A stretch of DNA of 64,000 nucleotides from Halomonas sp. H10-9-1 (GCF_040147005.1 NZ_JAMSHO010000001.1:1860001-1924000), one strand, 5' to 3'; positions 50,303-60,333 are shown, numbered from the stretch's first letter. The notes: generated from the sequence alone by a model not told the origin. A program made the numbers and translations.

Positions 50303-51394
50303 ATGAGCCCTTGCACGGACGCCACTTCCGAGAGCCCCGATTTCGACTGCCTGGTCTTCATCGGCCGCTTCCAGCCGCCCCACCTGGGCCACCTCGCAGT
50401 GATCCACCAGGCCCTGAAGCGTGCCCGGAAGGTGATCGTGATGGTGGGGTCGGCCTGGCAGGCGCGCTCCCTGCGCAACCCCTGGCGCTTCGAGGAGCGC
50501 CACGCCATGCTGCGCAGCGCCTTCGATGCCGAGGAGAACGAGCGTCTTGCGGTGGTGCCGCTGCTCGATGCGCTCTACAACAACGACGTCTGGGTGCGCG
50601 ACGTGCAGCGCAAGGTGCGGGATATCGCCAGCCCCCTCGGGGCAAGATTGCCGCGCATCGGCCTGATCGGTGCCAGCCGTGGCCAGTCCAGCTACTACCT
50701 GTCGCTGTTTCCGCAGTGGGAGTCGGTGAGCGTGCCTCTGGTGGAGGGCATCTCCGCCAGTCAGATCCGTGAACGCCTGTTCCGCTCCATGGTTTCGGCC
50801 GGCGACTACCTGAGCACCGGCGCGCCCCATGACCTGCCACCCGGTGTCGTCGAGACCCTGCGCGACTTCTGCGTCGGTGATGGCTACCGCCAGTTGATCG
50901 AGGAGCAGGTACTGCTCGACCAGTACCGCAGCGCCTGGGCCCAGGCGCCCTACCCGCCCATCTTCGTCACGGTCAATGCGGTGGTGGTGCAGTCCGGGCA
51001 TGTGCTGCTGGTGCGACGCACCGCCGCTCCGGGCAAGGGGCTCTACGCCCTGCCGGGGGGCTTCATCAACCCCCACGAACGCCTGCTCGATGCCTGCCTG
51101 CGGGAGCTGCGTGAGCGAGTGCGGCTGAAGGTGCCGGAGCCGGTGCTGAAGGGGTCGCTGCGTGGCCAGCGTCTCTTCGACGAGCCGCATCGCAGCTGGC
51201 GAGGACGCACCCTCGCCGAAGCCTTTTATTTCGCGCTGCGCCCCGAGCAGCAACTGCCGCGGCTGAAGCCGGTCCAGGGCGGTGACCACGCGCGCTGGGT
51301 GGCGCTGGCCGACCTCGACCCGGAGAGTCTCTTCGAGGACCACTTCTTTATCATCCAGGACTTCCTGGGGCTGCCCGCCGACTTCGGCGGTTAG
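50303..51394 (+). CDS. bifunctional NMN adenylyltransferase / Nudix hydrolase
   Basis: The 363-aa protein fuses an N-terminal NadM-type nucleotidyltransferase (GRFQPPHLGH at residues 21-30; ISASQIRERL near 150-159) to a C-terminal Nudix domain (about 220-360). Such fusions make NAD from NMN and hydrolyse ADP-ribose or related compounds. The Nudix box begins at Gly253 and reads GFINPHE...RELRERVRL: Arg272 replaces the second Glu of the REUxEE core and Arg274 replaces Gly. The Nudix half may therefore be weak or altered. It ends 1 bp from the convergent LysR gene. Confidence 0.87.
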   Translation: MSPCTDATSESPDFDCLVFIGRFQPPHLGHLAVIHQALKRARKVIVMVGSAWQARSLRNPWRFEERHAMLRSAFDAEENERLAVVPLLDALYNNDVWVRDVQRKVRDIASPLGARLPRIGLIGASRGQSSYYLSLFPQWESVSVPLVEGISASQIRERLFRSMVSAGDYLSTGAPHDLPPGVVETLRDFCVGDGYRQLIEEQVLLDQYRSAWAQAPYPPIFVTVNAVVVQSGHVLLVRRTAAPGKGLYALPGGFINPHERLLDACLRELRERVRLKVPEPVLKGSLRGQRLFDEPHRSWRGRTLAEAFYFALRPEQQLPRLKPVQGGDHARWVALADLDPESLFEDHFFIIQDFLGLPADFGG

Positions 51395-51395
51395 C

Positions 51396-52313
51396 TCAAG
51401 CCTGGAGGAAATCGCGCGGCAGCTTCTGCATCTGCTTCCAGAGCTTCTCGACGCCGGGCTTGTGGACCAGCGAGCAGCGATAGAGACGGATCTCCAGGGG
51501 GATATCCCACTTCTCGTCACCGGCGCGCACCAAGCGTCGATTCTTGAGCTCCTCGCGGATGCAGAAGTCGGGGATCCAGGCCATGCCGATGCCCTGCATC
51601 ACCATGCCCTTGAGCCCCTCGGCCATGGCCGTCTCGTAGACGGTACGCAGGCGCAGGCGCAGTGGGTCGTTCTTGAGCAGCATGCGCACGCTGCGCCCCA
51701 GGAAGGCGCCCTGGGTGTAGGCGAGATAGGGAATCGACTCCTCCCCCCGCAGGGGGAAGCGCGGCTCACCGTCCTCATCCGGCAGGCAGACCGGCAGCAT
51801 CTTCACCTGGCCGATGGAGAAGGAGGGGAAGACCTCGGAGTCGAGTTGCATGGTGGCGTGGGAGTCGTGATAGGCGAGCATCAGGTCGCAGTTGCCCTCG
51901 CGCAGCACGTGGATCGCCTCGCCCACGTTCATGGCCACCAGGCGAGTGGGCAGTTCGCCGACCCCCTGCTGCAGGCGCGAGATCCAGGGCGGGAAGAAGC
52001 TCAGCGCCAGGGAGTGGGCGGCGACGATATCCAGCGCCTCGTTGGCCATGGCCAGGCCACGCAGATGCCCCAGGCTCTCGTTGAGCTGCTCGACCAGGTT
52101 GCGCGCGGTGACCAGGAAGAGCTGCCCTTCCGGAGTCAGCCCGACTGGGGTGGTGGAGCGGTCCACCAGGGTGGCGCCCACCGTCTGCTCCAGGGAGCGG
52201 ATGCGGCGACTGAAGGCGGGCTGGGTCACATGACGTTGACGCGCCGAGGCGGAAAAGCTGCGTGTGTTGGCCAGGGCAACGAAGTCCTCCAGCCACTTGG
52301 TCTCGAGGTTCAC
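51396..52313 (-). CDS. LysR-family regulator, HypT-like
   Basis: From GTG 52313 (GGGAG 5 nt upstream) the 305-aa product starts MNLETKWLEDFVALANTRSF, which resembles E. coli HypT (hypochlorite-responsive LysR) in sequence and length. The helix-turn-helix is RHVTQPAFSRRIRSLEQ. A longer frame to 52361 adds 16 residues without homology. It is convergent with the NadM-Nudix gene and 65 bp downstream of cls. The target genes are unknown. Confidence 0.83.
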   Translation of the reverse strand: MNLETKWLEDFVALANTRSFSASARQRHVTQPAFSRRIRSLEQTVGATLVDRSTTPVGLTPEGQLFLVTARNLVEQLNESLGHLRGLAMANEALDIVAAHSLALSFFPPWISRLQQGVGELPTRLVAMNVGEAIHVLREGNCDLMLAYHDSHATMQLDSEVFPSFSIGQVKMLPVCLPDEDGEPRFPLRGEESIPYLAYTQGAFLGRSVRMLLKNDPLRLRLRTVYETAMAEGLKGMVMQGIGMAWIPDFCIREELKNRRLVRAGDEKWDIPLEIRLYRCSLVHKPGVEKLWKQMQKLPRDFLQA

Positions 52314-52378
52314 CGCGACTCCCGATCCGAGGTGGGCGTAATGGCCGGCCACGCCGGTCATCGCAAGCGTTTAATATA

Positions 52379-53797
52379 TCACTGAATCGGAGCCAGCAGG
52401 TAGGCGGCCCGGGAGACCAGCTTGCGCCACAGCGGCCGCGAGGTGATCTCCTCGATAGCGATCTGGCGGCAGTCGCTGAAGTCCTTCTCAAGCATCAGGC
52501 GCACCTCGGCAGCAAACTGGCGGTCCGGCAGGAAGGCGGTGATCTCGAAGTTGAGCCGGAAGGAGCGGTTGTCGAGGTTGACCGTGCCGACGCTGGCCGC
52601 GGCGTCATCGATCAGCATCACCTTCTGGTGCAGGAACCCGGGCTGGTAGCGATAGACCTTGACGCCAGCACGCAGCATATCGGGCAGGAAGGAGAAGGCC
52701 GACAGGAACACCAGCAGGTGGTCGGGGTGTTCGGGCATCATGATGCGTACGTCGACGCCACGCATGGCCGCCAGGCGCAGGGCATCCTGTACCCCCTGGT
52801 CGGGAACGAAATAGGGGCTGGTGACCCAGAAGCGTGCCCGGGCGCTGTGAATGGCGTGCTGGACCAGCAGGCTGGCGGTGTCCTGTGAGTCGGCCGGCCC
52901 CGAGGGGACGATCACCACGTTGTGGCACTCCTCGCAGGTCACCGTGGGCTGCCAGGCCAGATGGATCAGCTCACCGGTGGCCCAGTGCCAGTCCTCCCAG
53001 AAGGCCTCCTGAAGCCCCAGCACGCTGGGTCCGGTCAGCTTGAGGTGGGTATCGCGCCAGGGACCGTGGCGGGGGTGCTCGCCAAGGTACTCCACCCCCA
53101 CGTTGAAGCCGCCCACCCAGCCCTCCTTGCCGTCGATGACCACCACCTTGCGGTGGTTGCGAAAGTTCAGCTGGAAGCGGTGGCGGAAGCCGCGCGAGGA
53201 GCGAAAGGCGCTGACCTCGACGCCCTCCTCGGCAAGGTCGCGCAGGTAGCCCTCGTTGAGCTTGTGGCTGCCGATCTCGTCGTAGAGGAAGTAGACCCGC
53301 ACCCCGCGCTCGGCGGCGCGCTGCAGGCGCCGCTTGAGCTCGACCCCCAGGGCATCGTTGCGCACGATGAAGAACTGCACCAGGGCATACTCCTTGGCGC
53401 GGTCGATGCCGGCGAAGAGGCTGTCGAAGGTGGCCTGGCCATCGATCAGCAACTCGGCACGATTGCCGCTGGTCAACGGCATCTGGGCCAACTGCTCCAC
53501 GGCGCGGATATCGGGGTCCTGGGCATCGGCGAGGAAGGGCTCGACCTGGGAGCGGTAGCGGGCCAGCACGCGCCGCAGCACGTTGTCGCGTTCGCCGCGG
53601 GCCGACACATAGCCGTAGAAACGCGGGCGACCGAACACCCAGTAGGCGGGCACCGCCACATAGGGCAGCGTGATCAGCGAGAGGATCCAGGCGATGGCGC
53701 CCTGGGACGTGCGGCTCGACATCAAGGCCAGCACGGCCGAGACGAAGCCCAGCAGATGCACCATGAAGATGGCCAGGGCGATGAGCCAGGAGGTCAT
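52379..53797 (-). CDS. cardiolipin synthase
   Basis: The 472-aa phospholipase-D-superfamily enzyme has two N-terminal membrane helices (MTSWLIALAIFMVHLLGFVS, GAIAWILSLITLPYVAVPAY) and two HKD motifs (NHRKVVVIDGKEGWVGG and LHQKVMLIDDAAASVGT). It condenses two phosphatidylglycerols to cardiolipin, a lipid that rises under high salt. The layout is that of ClsA. Confidence 0.9.
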   Translation of the reverse strand: MTSWLIALAIFMVHLLGFVSAVLALMSSRTSQGAIAWILSLITLPYVAVPAYWVFGRPRFYGYVSARGERDNVLRRVLARYRSQVEPFLADAQDPDIRAVEQLAQMPLTSGNRAELLIDGQATFDSLFAGIDRAKEYALVQFFIVRNDALGVELKRRLQRAAERGVRVYFLYDEIGSHKLNEGYLRDLAEEGVEVSAFRSSRGFRHRFQLNFRNHRKVVVIDGKEGWVGGFNVGVEYLGEHPRHGPWRDTHLKLTGPSVLGLQEAFWEDWHWATGELIHLAWQPTVTCEECHNVVIVPSGPADSQDTASLLVQHAIHSARARFWVTSPYFVPDQGVQDALRLAAMRGVDVRIMMPEHPDHLLVFLSAFSFLPDMLRAGVKVYRYQPGFLHQKVMLIDDAAASVGTVNLDNRSFRLNFEITAFLPDRQFAAEVRLMLEKDFSDCRQIAIEEITSRPLWRKLVSRAAYLLAPIQ

Positions 53798-53840
53798 GTG
53801 TATCCCTCGCAGAAACAGTGCCTTGCAGCATACCCAAACG

Positions 53841-53872
53841 ACCGCGGCCCCGCCAGGTGGCGGGGCCGCGGT
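53841..53872 (-). terminator. fumarase terminator
   Basis: A perfect 14-bp stem (53841-53854 with 53859-53872) and a 4-nt loop lie 20 bp beyond the fumarase stop. Followed on the minus strand by CGTTTGGG. It separates fumarase from cls. Confidence 0.82.
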
Positions 53873-53891
53873 AATGCCTGCAGCGCCGGGA

Positions 53892-55397
53892 TCACGCGCG
53901 CTCGGCGATGATCTCCTTCCACTTGGCGGGCCCGGTCTGGTGCACCGAGGTACCCTGGCTGTCCACGGCCACGGTGACCGGCATGTCCTCCACCTCGAAC
54001 TCGTAGATGGCCTCCATGCCCAGATCCTCGAAGCCCACCACGCGGGACTTCTTGATCGCCTGGGCGACCAGATAGGCGGAACCCCCTACCGCCATCAGGT
54101 AGACCGCGCGATTGTCGCGAATCGCCTCGATCGCCGCCGGTCCGCGCTCGGCCTTGCCGACCATGCCCAGCAGGCCGGTCTCCTCGAGCATGGTACGGGT
54201 GAACTTGTCCATGCGGGTGGCGGTGGTCGGGCCGGCCGGGCCGACCACCTCGTCACCCACCGGGTCCACCGGGCCCACGTAGTAGATGAAGCGGCCCTTG
54301 AGATCCACCGGCAGCGGCTCACCCTTGGCGATCATGTCCACCATGCGCTTGTGGGCGGCATCGCGGCCGGTGAGCAGCTTGCCGTTGAGCAGCAGGGTGT
54401 CGCCGGGCTGCCAGGTCTGCACTTCTTCGGGAGTCACGCTGTCGAGGTCGACACGCTTGACGTTGTCGCCCGCCGCGCGGGTGATCTCCGGCCAGTCCTC
54501 CAGCTTCGGTGCCGGCAGTGCCGCGGGACCGGAGCCGTTCAGGGTGAAGTGGGCGTGGCGGGTGGCGGCACAGTTGGGGATGATCGCCACCGGCTTGTTG
54601 GCCGCATGGGTCGGGTAGTCCTTGACCTTGATATCGAGCACCGTGGTCAGGCCGCCGAGGCCCTGGGCGCCGATGCCGCTCTTGTTGACCTTATCGAACA
54701 GCTCCAGGCGCAGCTCCTCGGCGCGGTTGGAAGCGCCCCGCGCCTGCAGCTCCTGGATATCGATGGGGTCGAGCAGTGCCTCCTTGGCGATCTCCATTGC
54801 CTTCTCGGCGGTGCCACCGATGCCGATACCCAGCATACCGGGCGGGCACCAGCCGGCGCCCATCTTCGGCAGCTGCTCCATTACCCAGTCGACCACGCTG
54901 TCGGAGGGGTTGAGCATGGCGAACTTGGACTTCGCCTCGCTACCGCCGCCCTTGGCGGCCACGTGGACCTCGACGGTATCGCCAGGGACGATCTTGTGGT
55001 GAATGATCGCCGGCGTGTTGTCGCCAGTATTCTTGCGGGCGCCGTCAGGATCGGCCAGCACCGAGGCACGCAGCACGTTGTCGGGCAGTTGGTAGGCGCG
55101 ACGCACCCCCTCGTTGACCATGTCATCCAGGCTCATCTCGGCATCCCAGCGCACATTCATGCCGACGTGCAGGAAGACCGTGACGATGCCGGTATCCTGG
55201 CAGATCGGGCGATGGCCCATGGCGCACATGCGTGAGTTGATCAGGATCTGGGCGATGGCATCCTTGGCCGCCGGGTTCTCCTCGCGCTCATAGGCCTGGG
55301 CCATGGCGTCGATGAAGTCCTTGGGGTGGTAGTAGGAGATGTACTGCAGGGCATCGGCGACGCTCTGGATCAGATCGTCCTGGCGAATCACGGTCAT
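53892..55397 (-). CDS. class I (iron-sulfur) fumarate hydratase
   Basis: From ATG 55397 the 501-aa enzyme is a single-chain FumA/FumB-type hydratase that interconverts fumarate and malate. Its cluster-ligand cysteines fall in PICQDTG, GAGWCPPGML-type and IIPNCAATRHAHF segments, and the beta half carries GPTTATRMDKFTRTMLE. AAGGAG lies 10 nt upstream; a TTG at 55403 is an alternative with 4-nt spacing. A single-gene operon. Confidence 0.92.
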   Translation of the reverse strand: MTVIRQDDLIQSVADALQYISYYHPKDFIDAMAQAYEREENPAAKDAIAQILINSRMCAMGHRPICQDTGIVTVFLHVGMNVRWDAEMSLDDMVNEGVRRAYQLPDNVLRASVLADPDGARKNTGDNTPAIIHHKIVPGDTVEVHVAAKGGGSEAKSKFAMLNPSDSVVDWVMEQLPKMGAGWCPPGMLGIGIGGTAEKAMEIAKEALLDPIDIQELQARGASNRAEELRLELFDKVNKSGIGAQGLGGLTTVLDIKVKDYPTHAANKPVAIIPNCAATRHAHFTLNGSGPAALPAPKLEDWPEITRAAGDNVKRVDLDSVTPEEVQTWQPGDTLLLNGKLLTGRDAAHKRMVDMIAKGEPLPVDLKGRFIYYVGPVDPVGDEVVGPAGPTTATRMDKFTRTMLEETGLLGMVGKAERGPAAIEAIRDNRAVYLMAVGGSAYLVAQAIKKSRVVGFEDLGMEAIYEFEVEDMPVTVAVDSQGTSVHQTGPAKWKEIIAERA

Positions 55398-55593
55398 CAG
55401 CAAGGGGCTCCTTGGCGTTGTCGGCTTGCCCGCTCGAATGCCGGCCTGCTGGCCGGTGAGGCGGACTCAAACAGCGCGCATTATAGCCTACTCATCCCGT
55501 TGCCGACATGGCGAGGCTCGGGCGTGCCTGGGTGAGAAGCGAAAGAAAGATAACGGTATAAAGCTGGGTAAAAGACTCCCTGCCCTGCCACCA

Positions 55594-57621
55594 CTACACC
55601 GCTCCTAGCACCAACTGGCGCTCCTTGAGCTCATGCAAACGATCGCGGAGCCGGGCGGCCTCCTCGAACTCCAGGTTCTGGGCCGCCTCGAACATGGCGT
55701 CCTCGACCCGGGTGAGTTCGCGGACCAGCTCCTGGGGCGAGAGATCGGCGGGATCGTAGGCGCCGGCCGGCTCGGCAACCTTGCGCTCGCCGCGACGCCC
55801 CTTGCCCCTCTTCCCCGGTGTCTGGGCCGCCTCGAGGATATCCGCCACCGAGCGGGTCACCGTGGTCGGGGTAATGCCGTGCTCCTCGTTGAATGCGATC
55901 TGCTTGGCGCGCCGGCGTTCCGTCTCGTCCATCGCGCGACGCATGGAGTCGGTGACCCGGTCCGCGTAGAGGATCGCCTTGCCATGGGCGTTGCGCGCGG
56001 CACGCCCCATGGTCTGGATCAGCGAGCGCTCGTTGCGCAGGAAGCCCTCCTTGTCGGCGTCGAGGATCGCCACCAGCGATACCTCGGGGATATCCAGGCC
56101 TTCGCGCAGCAGGTTGATGCCGACCAGCACATCGAACTTGCCCAGGCGCAGGTCGCGGATGATCTCGACCCGCTCAACGGTATCGATATCGGAGTGCAGG
56201 TAGCGCACCCTCACGCCGTGCTCGTCCAGGTACTCGGTGAGGTCCTCGGCCATGCGCTTGGTCAGGGTGGTCACCAACACGCGCTCGCCGGCCCCCGCCC
56301 GCAGATGGATCTCGGAGAGCAGGTCATCAACCTGGGTAGTGGCCGGACGCACCTCCAGTTCCGGGTCGAGCAGGCCGGTGGGGCGCACCACCTGCTCGAC
56401 CACCCGGCCGGCGTGCTCGGCCTCGTAGGGACCGGGGGTGGCGGAGACGAAGATCGTCTGGGGGCAGATCGCCTCCCACTCCGCGAACTTCATCGGGCGG
56501 TTGTCCAGCGCCGAGGGCAGCCGAAAGCCATACTCGACGAGGGTCTCCTTGCGCGAGCGGTCGCCCTTGTACATGCCGCCCACCTGGGGAACGCTGACAT
56601 GGCTCTCGTCGATGAACAGCAGCGAGTCGTCGGGCAGGTAGTCGAAGAAGGTGGGCGGCGGCTCCCCGGGGTTGCGTCCCGAGAGGTAGCGGGAGTAGTT
56701 CTCGATGCCGTTGCAGTAGCCGAGCTCCAGCATCATCTCGATGTCATAGAGGGTGCGCTGCTCCAGCCGCTGGGCCTCGACCAGCCGCTCGTGCTTCCTG
56801 AGCCACGCGAGACGCTCGACGAGCTCCGCCTTGATCTCGTCGATCGCCCCCAGGATCGTCTCCCGGGGCGTCACGTAGTGCGACTTGGGATAGATGGTCA
56901 TGCGCGGCACCTCACCTCGCACCTCGCCGGTAAGCGGATCGAACAGCCGGATCGAATCGATCTCGTCGTCGAACAGCTCGACGCGCACCGCCTCGTCCTC
57001 GGCATCGGCCGGGAAGATATCGATAACGTCACCGCGCACCCGGTAGGTACCGCGCTTGAAGTCCATGTCGTTGCGGGTGTACTGCAGCTCCGCCAGCCGG
57101 CGCAGCAGCTTGCGCTGGTCGATGAGCTCGCCCCGCGTGAAGTGCAGTCGCATCTTCAGGTACTGGTCGGGGTCGCCCAGGCCGTAGATAGCGGAGACCG
57201 AGACCACGATCAGGGCGTCGCGACGCTCGAGCAGCGCCTTGGTAGCGGAGAGGCGCATCTGCTCGATATGGTCGTTGATGGACGCGTCCTTCTCGATGAA
57301 GGTGTCCGACGAGGGCACATAGGCCTCGGGCTGGTAGTAGTCGTAGTAGGAGACGAAGTACTCCACCGCGTTGTCGGGGAAGAACGCCTTGAACTCGCCG
57401 TAGAGCTGGGCCGCCAGGGTCTTGTTGGGCGCCATGACGATGGTCGGGCGCTGCAGGCGCTCGACCACGTTGGCCATGGTGAAGGTCTTGCCGGAGCCCG
57501 TCACCCCGAGCAGGGTCTGGTGGGCCAGCCCCGCCTTCAGCCCCCCCACCAGGCCTTCGATGGCCGATGGCTGATCACCGGCGGGCTGGAACTTCGAGGC
57601 GAGGCGAAAGGGCTTGCTCAT
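55594..57621 (-). CDS. uvrB: excinuclease ABC subunit B
   Basis: The 675-aa protein has Walker [15 protein letters not shown] (about residues 40-53), the beta-hairpin [12 protein letters not shown], helicase motifs (DESHV, MGRAARN) and the C-terminal UVR motif ([20 protein letters not shown]). It verifies lesions in nucleotide excision repair. A linker of about 30 basic residues (near 605-625) precedes the UVR motif. Confidence 0.97.
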   Translation of the reverse strand: MSKPFRLASKFQPAGDQPSAIEGLVGGLKAGLAHQTLLGVTGSGKTFTMANVVERLQRPTIVMAPNKTLAAQLYGEFKAFFPDNAVEYFVSYYDYYQPEAYVPSSDTFIEKDASINDHIEQMRLSATKALLERRDALIVVSVSAIYGLGDPDQYLKMRLHFTRGELIDQRKLLRRLAELQYTRNDMDFKRGTYRVRGDVIDIFPADAEDEAVRVELFDDEIDSIRLFDPLTGEVRGEVPRMTIYPKSHYVTPRETILGAIDEIKAELVERLAWLRKHERLVEAQRLEQRTLYDIEMMLELGYCNGIENYSRYLSGRNPGEPPPTFFDYLPDDSLLFIDESHVSVPQVGGMYKGDRSRKETLVEYGFRLPSALDNRPMKFAEWEAICPQTIFVSATPGPYEAEHAGRVVEQVVRPTGLLDPELEVRPATTQVDDLLSEIHLRAGAGERVLVTTLTKRMAEDLTEYLDEHGVRVRYLHSDIDTVERVEIIRDLRLGKFDVLVGINLLREGLDIPEVSLVAILDADKEGFLRNERSLIQTMGRAARNAHGKAILYADRVTDSMRRAMDETERRRAKQIAFNEEHGITPTTVTRSVADILEAAQTPGKRGKGRRGERKVAEPAGAYDPADLSPQELVRELTRVEDAMFEAAQNLEFEEAARLRDRLHELKERQLVLGAV

Positions 57622-57679
57622 GGAGTCTCCGGTTTGGTGTGGCGGCTGACGCAGCGGCCGCGCGAAGTCAGTCCCCGGA

Positions 57680-58096
57680 TCAGGCCGGGATCACGGCGCG
57701 GGTGCTTACCTCCACCGTGGAGGCGGTCATCAGCCGGTGGATAGGACACTTGTCGCTGATCTCCTCGAGGCGGGCGACCTGCTCCGGGTCGCTGATCCCG
57801 TGAAAGGTCATCTCGACGTCCAGCCGATAGGTGCCCCGGCGCTCCTGGCTATCGTCGCGGTGCACCTTGACGCTGATGCCCTCCAGGGGCCACTGCTTGC
57901 GCCGCGCATACATCATCGAAGTGATCGCCTTGCAGGCCCCCAGCGACAGGTCGAAGTAGTCGTGGGGGTCGGGGGCCGTCCCCTCTCCACCGTAGGCTAC
58001 CGGCACATCCACGAACAGGTCCTCAAAACCGTCGAGCTCGACCCGCTGACGGAAGATATGGTTGCGTACGCTCTGGATCTCAATGCTCTTCTTCAC
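57680..58096 (-). CDS. OsmC-family protein
   Basis: The 138-aa protein has the OsmC/Ohr layout with two redox cysteines, in [13 protein letters not shown] and SDKCPIHRL. Members reduce organic hydroperoxides or respond to osmotic stress; this one is of the general OsmC type rather than Ohr. It is 15 bp after the HMA-like gene and 58 bp before uvrB. Confidence 0.88.
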   Translation of the reverse strand: MKKSIEIQSVRNHIFRQRVELDGFEDLFVDVPVAYGGEGTAPDPHDYFDLSLGACKAITSMMYARRKQWPLEGISVKVHRDDSQERRGTYRLDVEMTFHGISDPEQVARLEEISDKCPIHRLMTASTVEVSTRAVIPA

Positions 58097-58111
58097 ACGG
58101 ATACTCCCTGC

Positions 58112-58309
58112 TCACCTGACTTGGATCGGTAGCCTCAGGGCCTCGATCGCCTTGATCATCGCCTCCCGCCGGGCGCGACCCTCCACCTCGGCGCCGTGGC
58201 GCCCCACCTCGGCGCTATCGACGCCATCGAGCATCATCAACGCGGTGGTGATGCGATTGACCTGATCGGCGTCGGTGACACCCTCGAAACTCAGCGACTG
58301 GTGGGCCAT
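58112..58309 (-). CDS. HMA-like small protein without metal-binding cysteines
   Basis: The 65-aa product follows the pattern of a heavy-metal-associated domain: a first strand LSFEGV, helix ITTALMMLDGVDSAEV, strand GAEVEGRA and closing helix MIKAIEALRLPIQVR. The normal GMxCxxC loop is GVTDADQV, so no copper- or zinc-binding cysteines remain. It precedes osmC by 15 bp and is probably co-transcribed with it. The function is unknown. Confidence 0.65.
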   Translation of the reverse strand: MAHQSLSFEGVTDADQVNRITTALMMLDGVDSAEVGRHGAEVEGRARREAMIKAIEALRLPIQVR

Positions 58310-58451
58310 GACGTGACTCCTGGCTTGCCTGGCATGGATGAACCCGGGAGTCTAGCATGGGCCACCCGGGCCGGCAGCGGTTGCAATGTCGCGGCGGCGC
58401 CCGCATGTCTTTGGATATCCCGACCCTTTCCCTGACACGACGAGGCTTCCC

Positions 58452-59489
58452 ATGCAGGACTGGATCACCGAGCTGGGCGCACGCACGCTCGCCGACGACC
58501 ACATCACCTTCGACACACAGGATGCCGCACGTCAGGCCCTGGATGCCACGGTGGTGACACCGCTCCTGCAGTTCGGTGTGCTGGATGTGGTGGGCGCCGA
58601 TGCCGAGAAGTTCCTGCAGGGCCAGGCGAGCGCCCAGCTCAACCTGGTCGATGGCGCCATCGCACCGCTGACCGTCTTCTGCACCCCCAAGGGGCGGATG
58701 CTGGCCAACGCCCAACTGCTGCGCGTGGTCGAGGGCCACTACCGGCTGATCCTGCACCGCGACCTGGTCGACTCCCTGGCCGAGCACCTGAAGAAGTTCG
58801 CCCCCTTCTACAAGGTCGAGCTGAAGCCCCGCAGCGACCTGGCCCTGATCGGCCTGATCGGCCAGGCGGCCAGGGCCCTGGCGGAAGTGCGTCTGGGTAT
58901 CGCCCCCCCGGCGATCTGGCACCAGGCCGGCGATGCCGACACTCAGCTGCTGGCCCACCCGGGGCCACGCCCGCGCCTGCTGGCCATCCTCCCCATAGCG
59001 CGGGCGATGGCTGTCTGGCAGACCCTGACCGAGCAGGCCACGCCGGTGGGCAACGCAGTCTGGAGCCTGCACGATATCCAGGCGGGCCTCGGCTGGCTCA
59101 CCTCGCATCACCGCGACGCCCTGCTGCCGCAGATGATCAACTGGGAGGCGCTGGGTGGCATCAGCTTCAAGAAGGGCTGCTACACCGGTCAGGAAGTGGT
59201 CGCACGCGCCCACTTCCGCGGCCAGGTAAAGCGCCGCCTGATGCGCGGCCTGCTCGATGGCAGCGTGTTGCCGGAAATTGGCTCCCCGGTACAGGACGCT
59301 CAGGACAAGACGGTGGGCGAGGTGATCGCCGCCGAGCTCGACGCCTACGACCAGGTCGAGGTGCTGGTGGTAATGAGCACGAAGGAGGATATCGGTGCGT
59401 TGAACGTGGCGGGGCAGGCGCTCAAGCTGCTGAAGCTGCCCTACCCCGTCGAGCGCCTCGACCCGGAGCACCTGGCCGCCGGCACCTGA
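58452..59489 (+). CDS. ygfZ: folate-binding Fe-S/tRNA modification factor YgfZ
   Basis: From ATG 58452 the 345-aa protein has the YgfZ fold and signature FKKGCYTGQEVVARAHFRGQ with its conserved Cys. YgfZ acts with tetrahydrofolate in Fe-S cluster assembly and maturation of MiaB-type enzymes. The upstream in-frame ATG at 58386 is less likely because homology starts at MQDWITELG. It is divergent from the HMA-like gene and convergent with tatD. Confidence 0.9.
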   Translation: MQDWITELGARTLADDHITFDTQDAARQALDATVVTPLLQFGVLDVVGADAEKFLQGQASAQLNLVDGAIAPLTVFCTPKGRMLANAQLLRVVEGHYRLILHRDLVDSLAEHLKKFAPFYKVELKPRSDLALIGLIGQAARALAEVRLGIAPPAIWHQAGDADTQLLAHPGPRPRLLAILPIARAMAVWQTLTEQATPVGNAVWSLHDIQAGLGWLTSHHRDALLPQMINWEALGGISFKKGCYTGQEVVARAHFRGQVKRRLMRGLLDGSVLPEIGSPVQDAQDKTVGEVIAAELDAYDQVEVLVVMSTKEDIGALNVAGQALKLLKLPYPVERLDPEHLAAGT

Positions 59490-59499
59490 GGGAGTCGAC

Positions 59500-59529
59500 C
59501 CTCACAGGCAAACCCCTCACAGGCGAACC
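59500..59529. repeat. 15-bp direct repeat, two copies
   Basis: CCTCACAGGCAAACC (59500-59514) is followed directly by CCTCACAGGCGAACC (59515-59529), one mismatch, and a degenerate third copy overlaps the tatD stop. It lies between the convergent ygfZ and tatD genes. Confidence 0.85.
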
Positions 59530-59531
59530 TC

Positions 59532-60290
59532 TCATAGACGAAAGAGCCGGCGGGCGTTGGCGGTGCTGTTCGCCGCCACCGCCTCCGGCTCCTGTCCCCG
59601 CAACTGGGCGACGACGCGGCACACCTCGGCTACCCGGGCGGGCTCGTTGCGCTCTCCCCGGTGGCCGGCCAGCGGCATGTCGGGGCTGTCCGTCTCCAGC
59701 ACATAGCCGTCATCCGGCAGGCTGGCCGCTGCGCGCTGCAGTCGCTTGGCACGCTCATGGGTGAGCGCCCCGCCGAGACCGACCACGAAGCCGAGGTCGA
59801 GGAACTTGCTGGCCTGTTCCGGGGAGCCGGCAAAGGCGTGGATCAGCCCACCGGCAGGCAGGTCGAGCTGGCGCAGCCGCTTGGCGACCTGATCGTTGGC
59901 GCGCACGCAGTGGATCACCACCGGCAGCGCACGCGCCTTGGCAAGGCGTAGTTGAGCATCGAACAGCCGCCACTGGGCGTCCAGGGGCGCGTCGAGGCGG
60001 GCATCGATGCCGCACTCGCCGATCGCCACCGCCTCCGGATGATCGTCCAGCGCCTGCGCCAGCGCCTCGCTATCCCCCTCGGCGTGCTCCTGCATGAAGT
60101 ACGGGTGAAGCCCCAGGCAGACGCTGACGTCATCGCGTGCCCCTAGCGCCAGCACGCCGGGCCAGCCCTTGCGCGTCGTGCCCGGCACCACGAAATGGCC
60201 GACGCCCGCTGCCCTGGCCCGCGCGATCACCGCGTCGCGGTCGGCATCGAAGTCGGGGAAGTCCAGATGGCAGTGAGAGTCGATAAGCAT
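59532..60290 (-). CDS. TatD-family metal-dependent hydrolase
   Basis: The 252-aa protein starts MLIDSHCHLDFPDFDADRDA with the HxH metal motif, and has IGECGIDARLD, VIHCVRA, IHAFAGSP and LETDSPDMPL. It is a TatD-type DNase/hydrolase. The exact paralogue (TatD, YcfH or YjjV) is not assigned. Its start is 15 bp from the heptanucleotide repeat at 60306. Confidence 0.9.
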   Translation of the reverse strand: MLIDSHCHLDFPDFDADRDAVIARARAAGVGHFVVPGTTRKGWPGVLALGARDDVSVCLGLHPYFMQEHAEGDSEALAQALDDHPEAVAIGECGIDARLDAPLDAQWRLFDAQLRLAKARALPVVIHCVRANDQVAKRLRQLDLPAGGLIHAFAGSPEQASKFLDLGFVVGLGGALTHERAKRLQRAAASLPDDGYVLETDSPDMPLAGHRGERNEPARVAEVCRVVAQLRGQEPEAVAANSTANARRLFRL

Positions 60291-60305
60291 GAGCGTAAGC
60301 TACAA

Positions 60306-60333
60306 GGAGCAAGGAGCAAGGAGCAAGGAGCAA
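60306..60333. repeat. four-copy (GGAGCAA) heptanucleotide repeat
   Basis: Four perfect GGAGCAA units lie directly upstream of tatD, with the same unit and the same entry sequence (ACAAGGAGCAA, preceded by AGCT or AGCC) as the 29-copy array at 1661-1863. Confidence 0.95.

Noticed and set aside
55633..57744. 703-codon plus-strand frame opposite uvrB
   Set aside because: Mirror of the uvrB codon pattern; no domain, start site or ribosome site supports it. The same holds for the frame opposite prfC (60509-62092).
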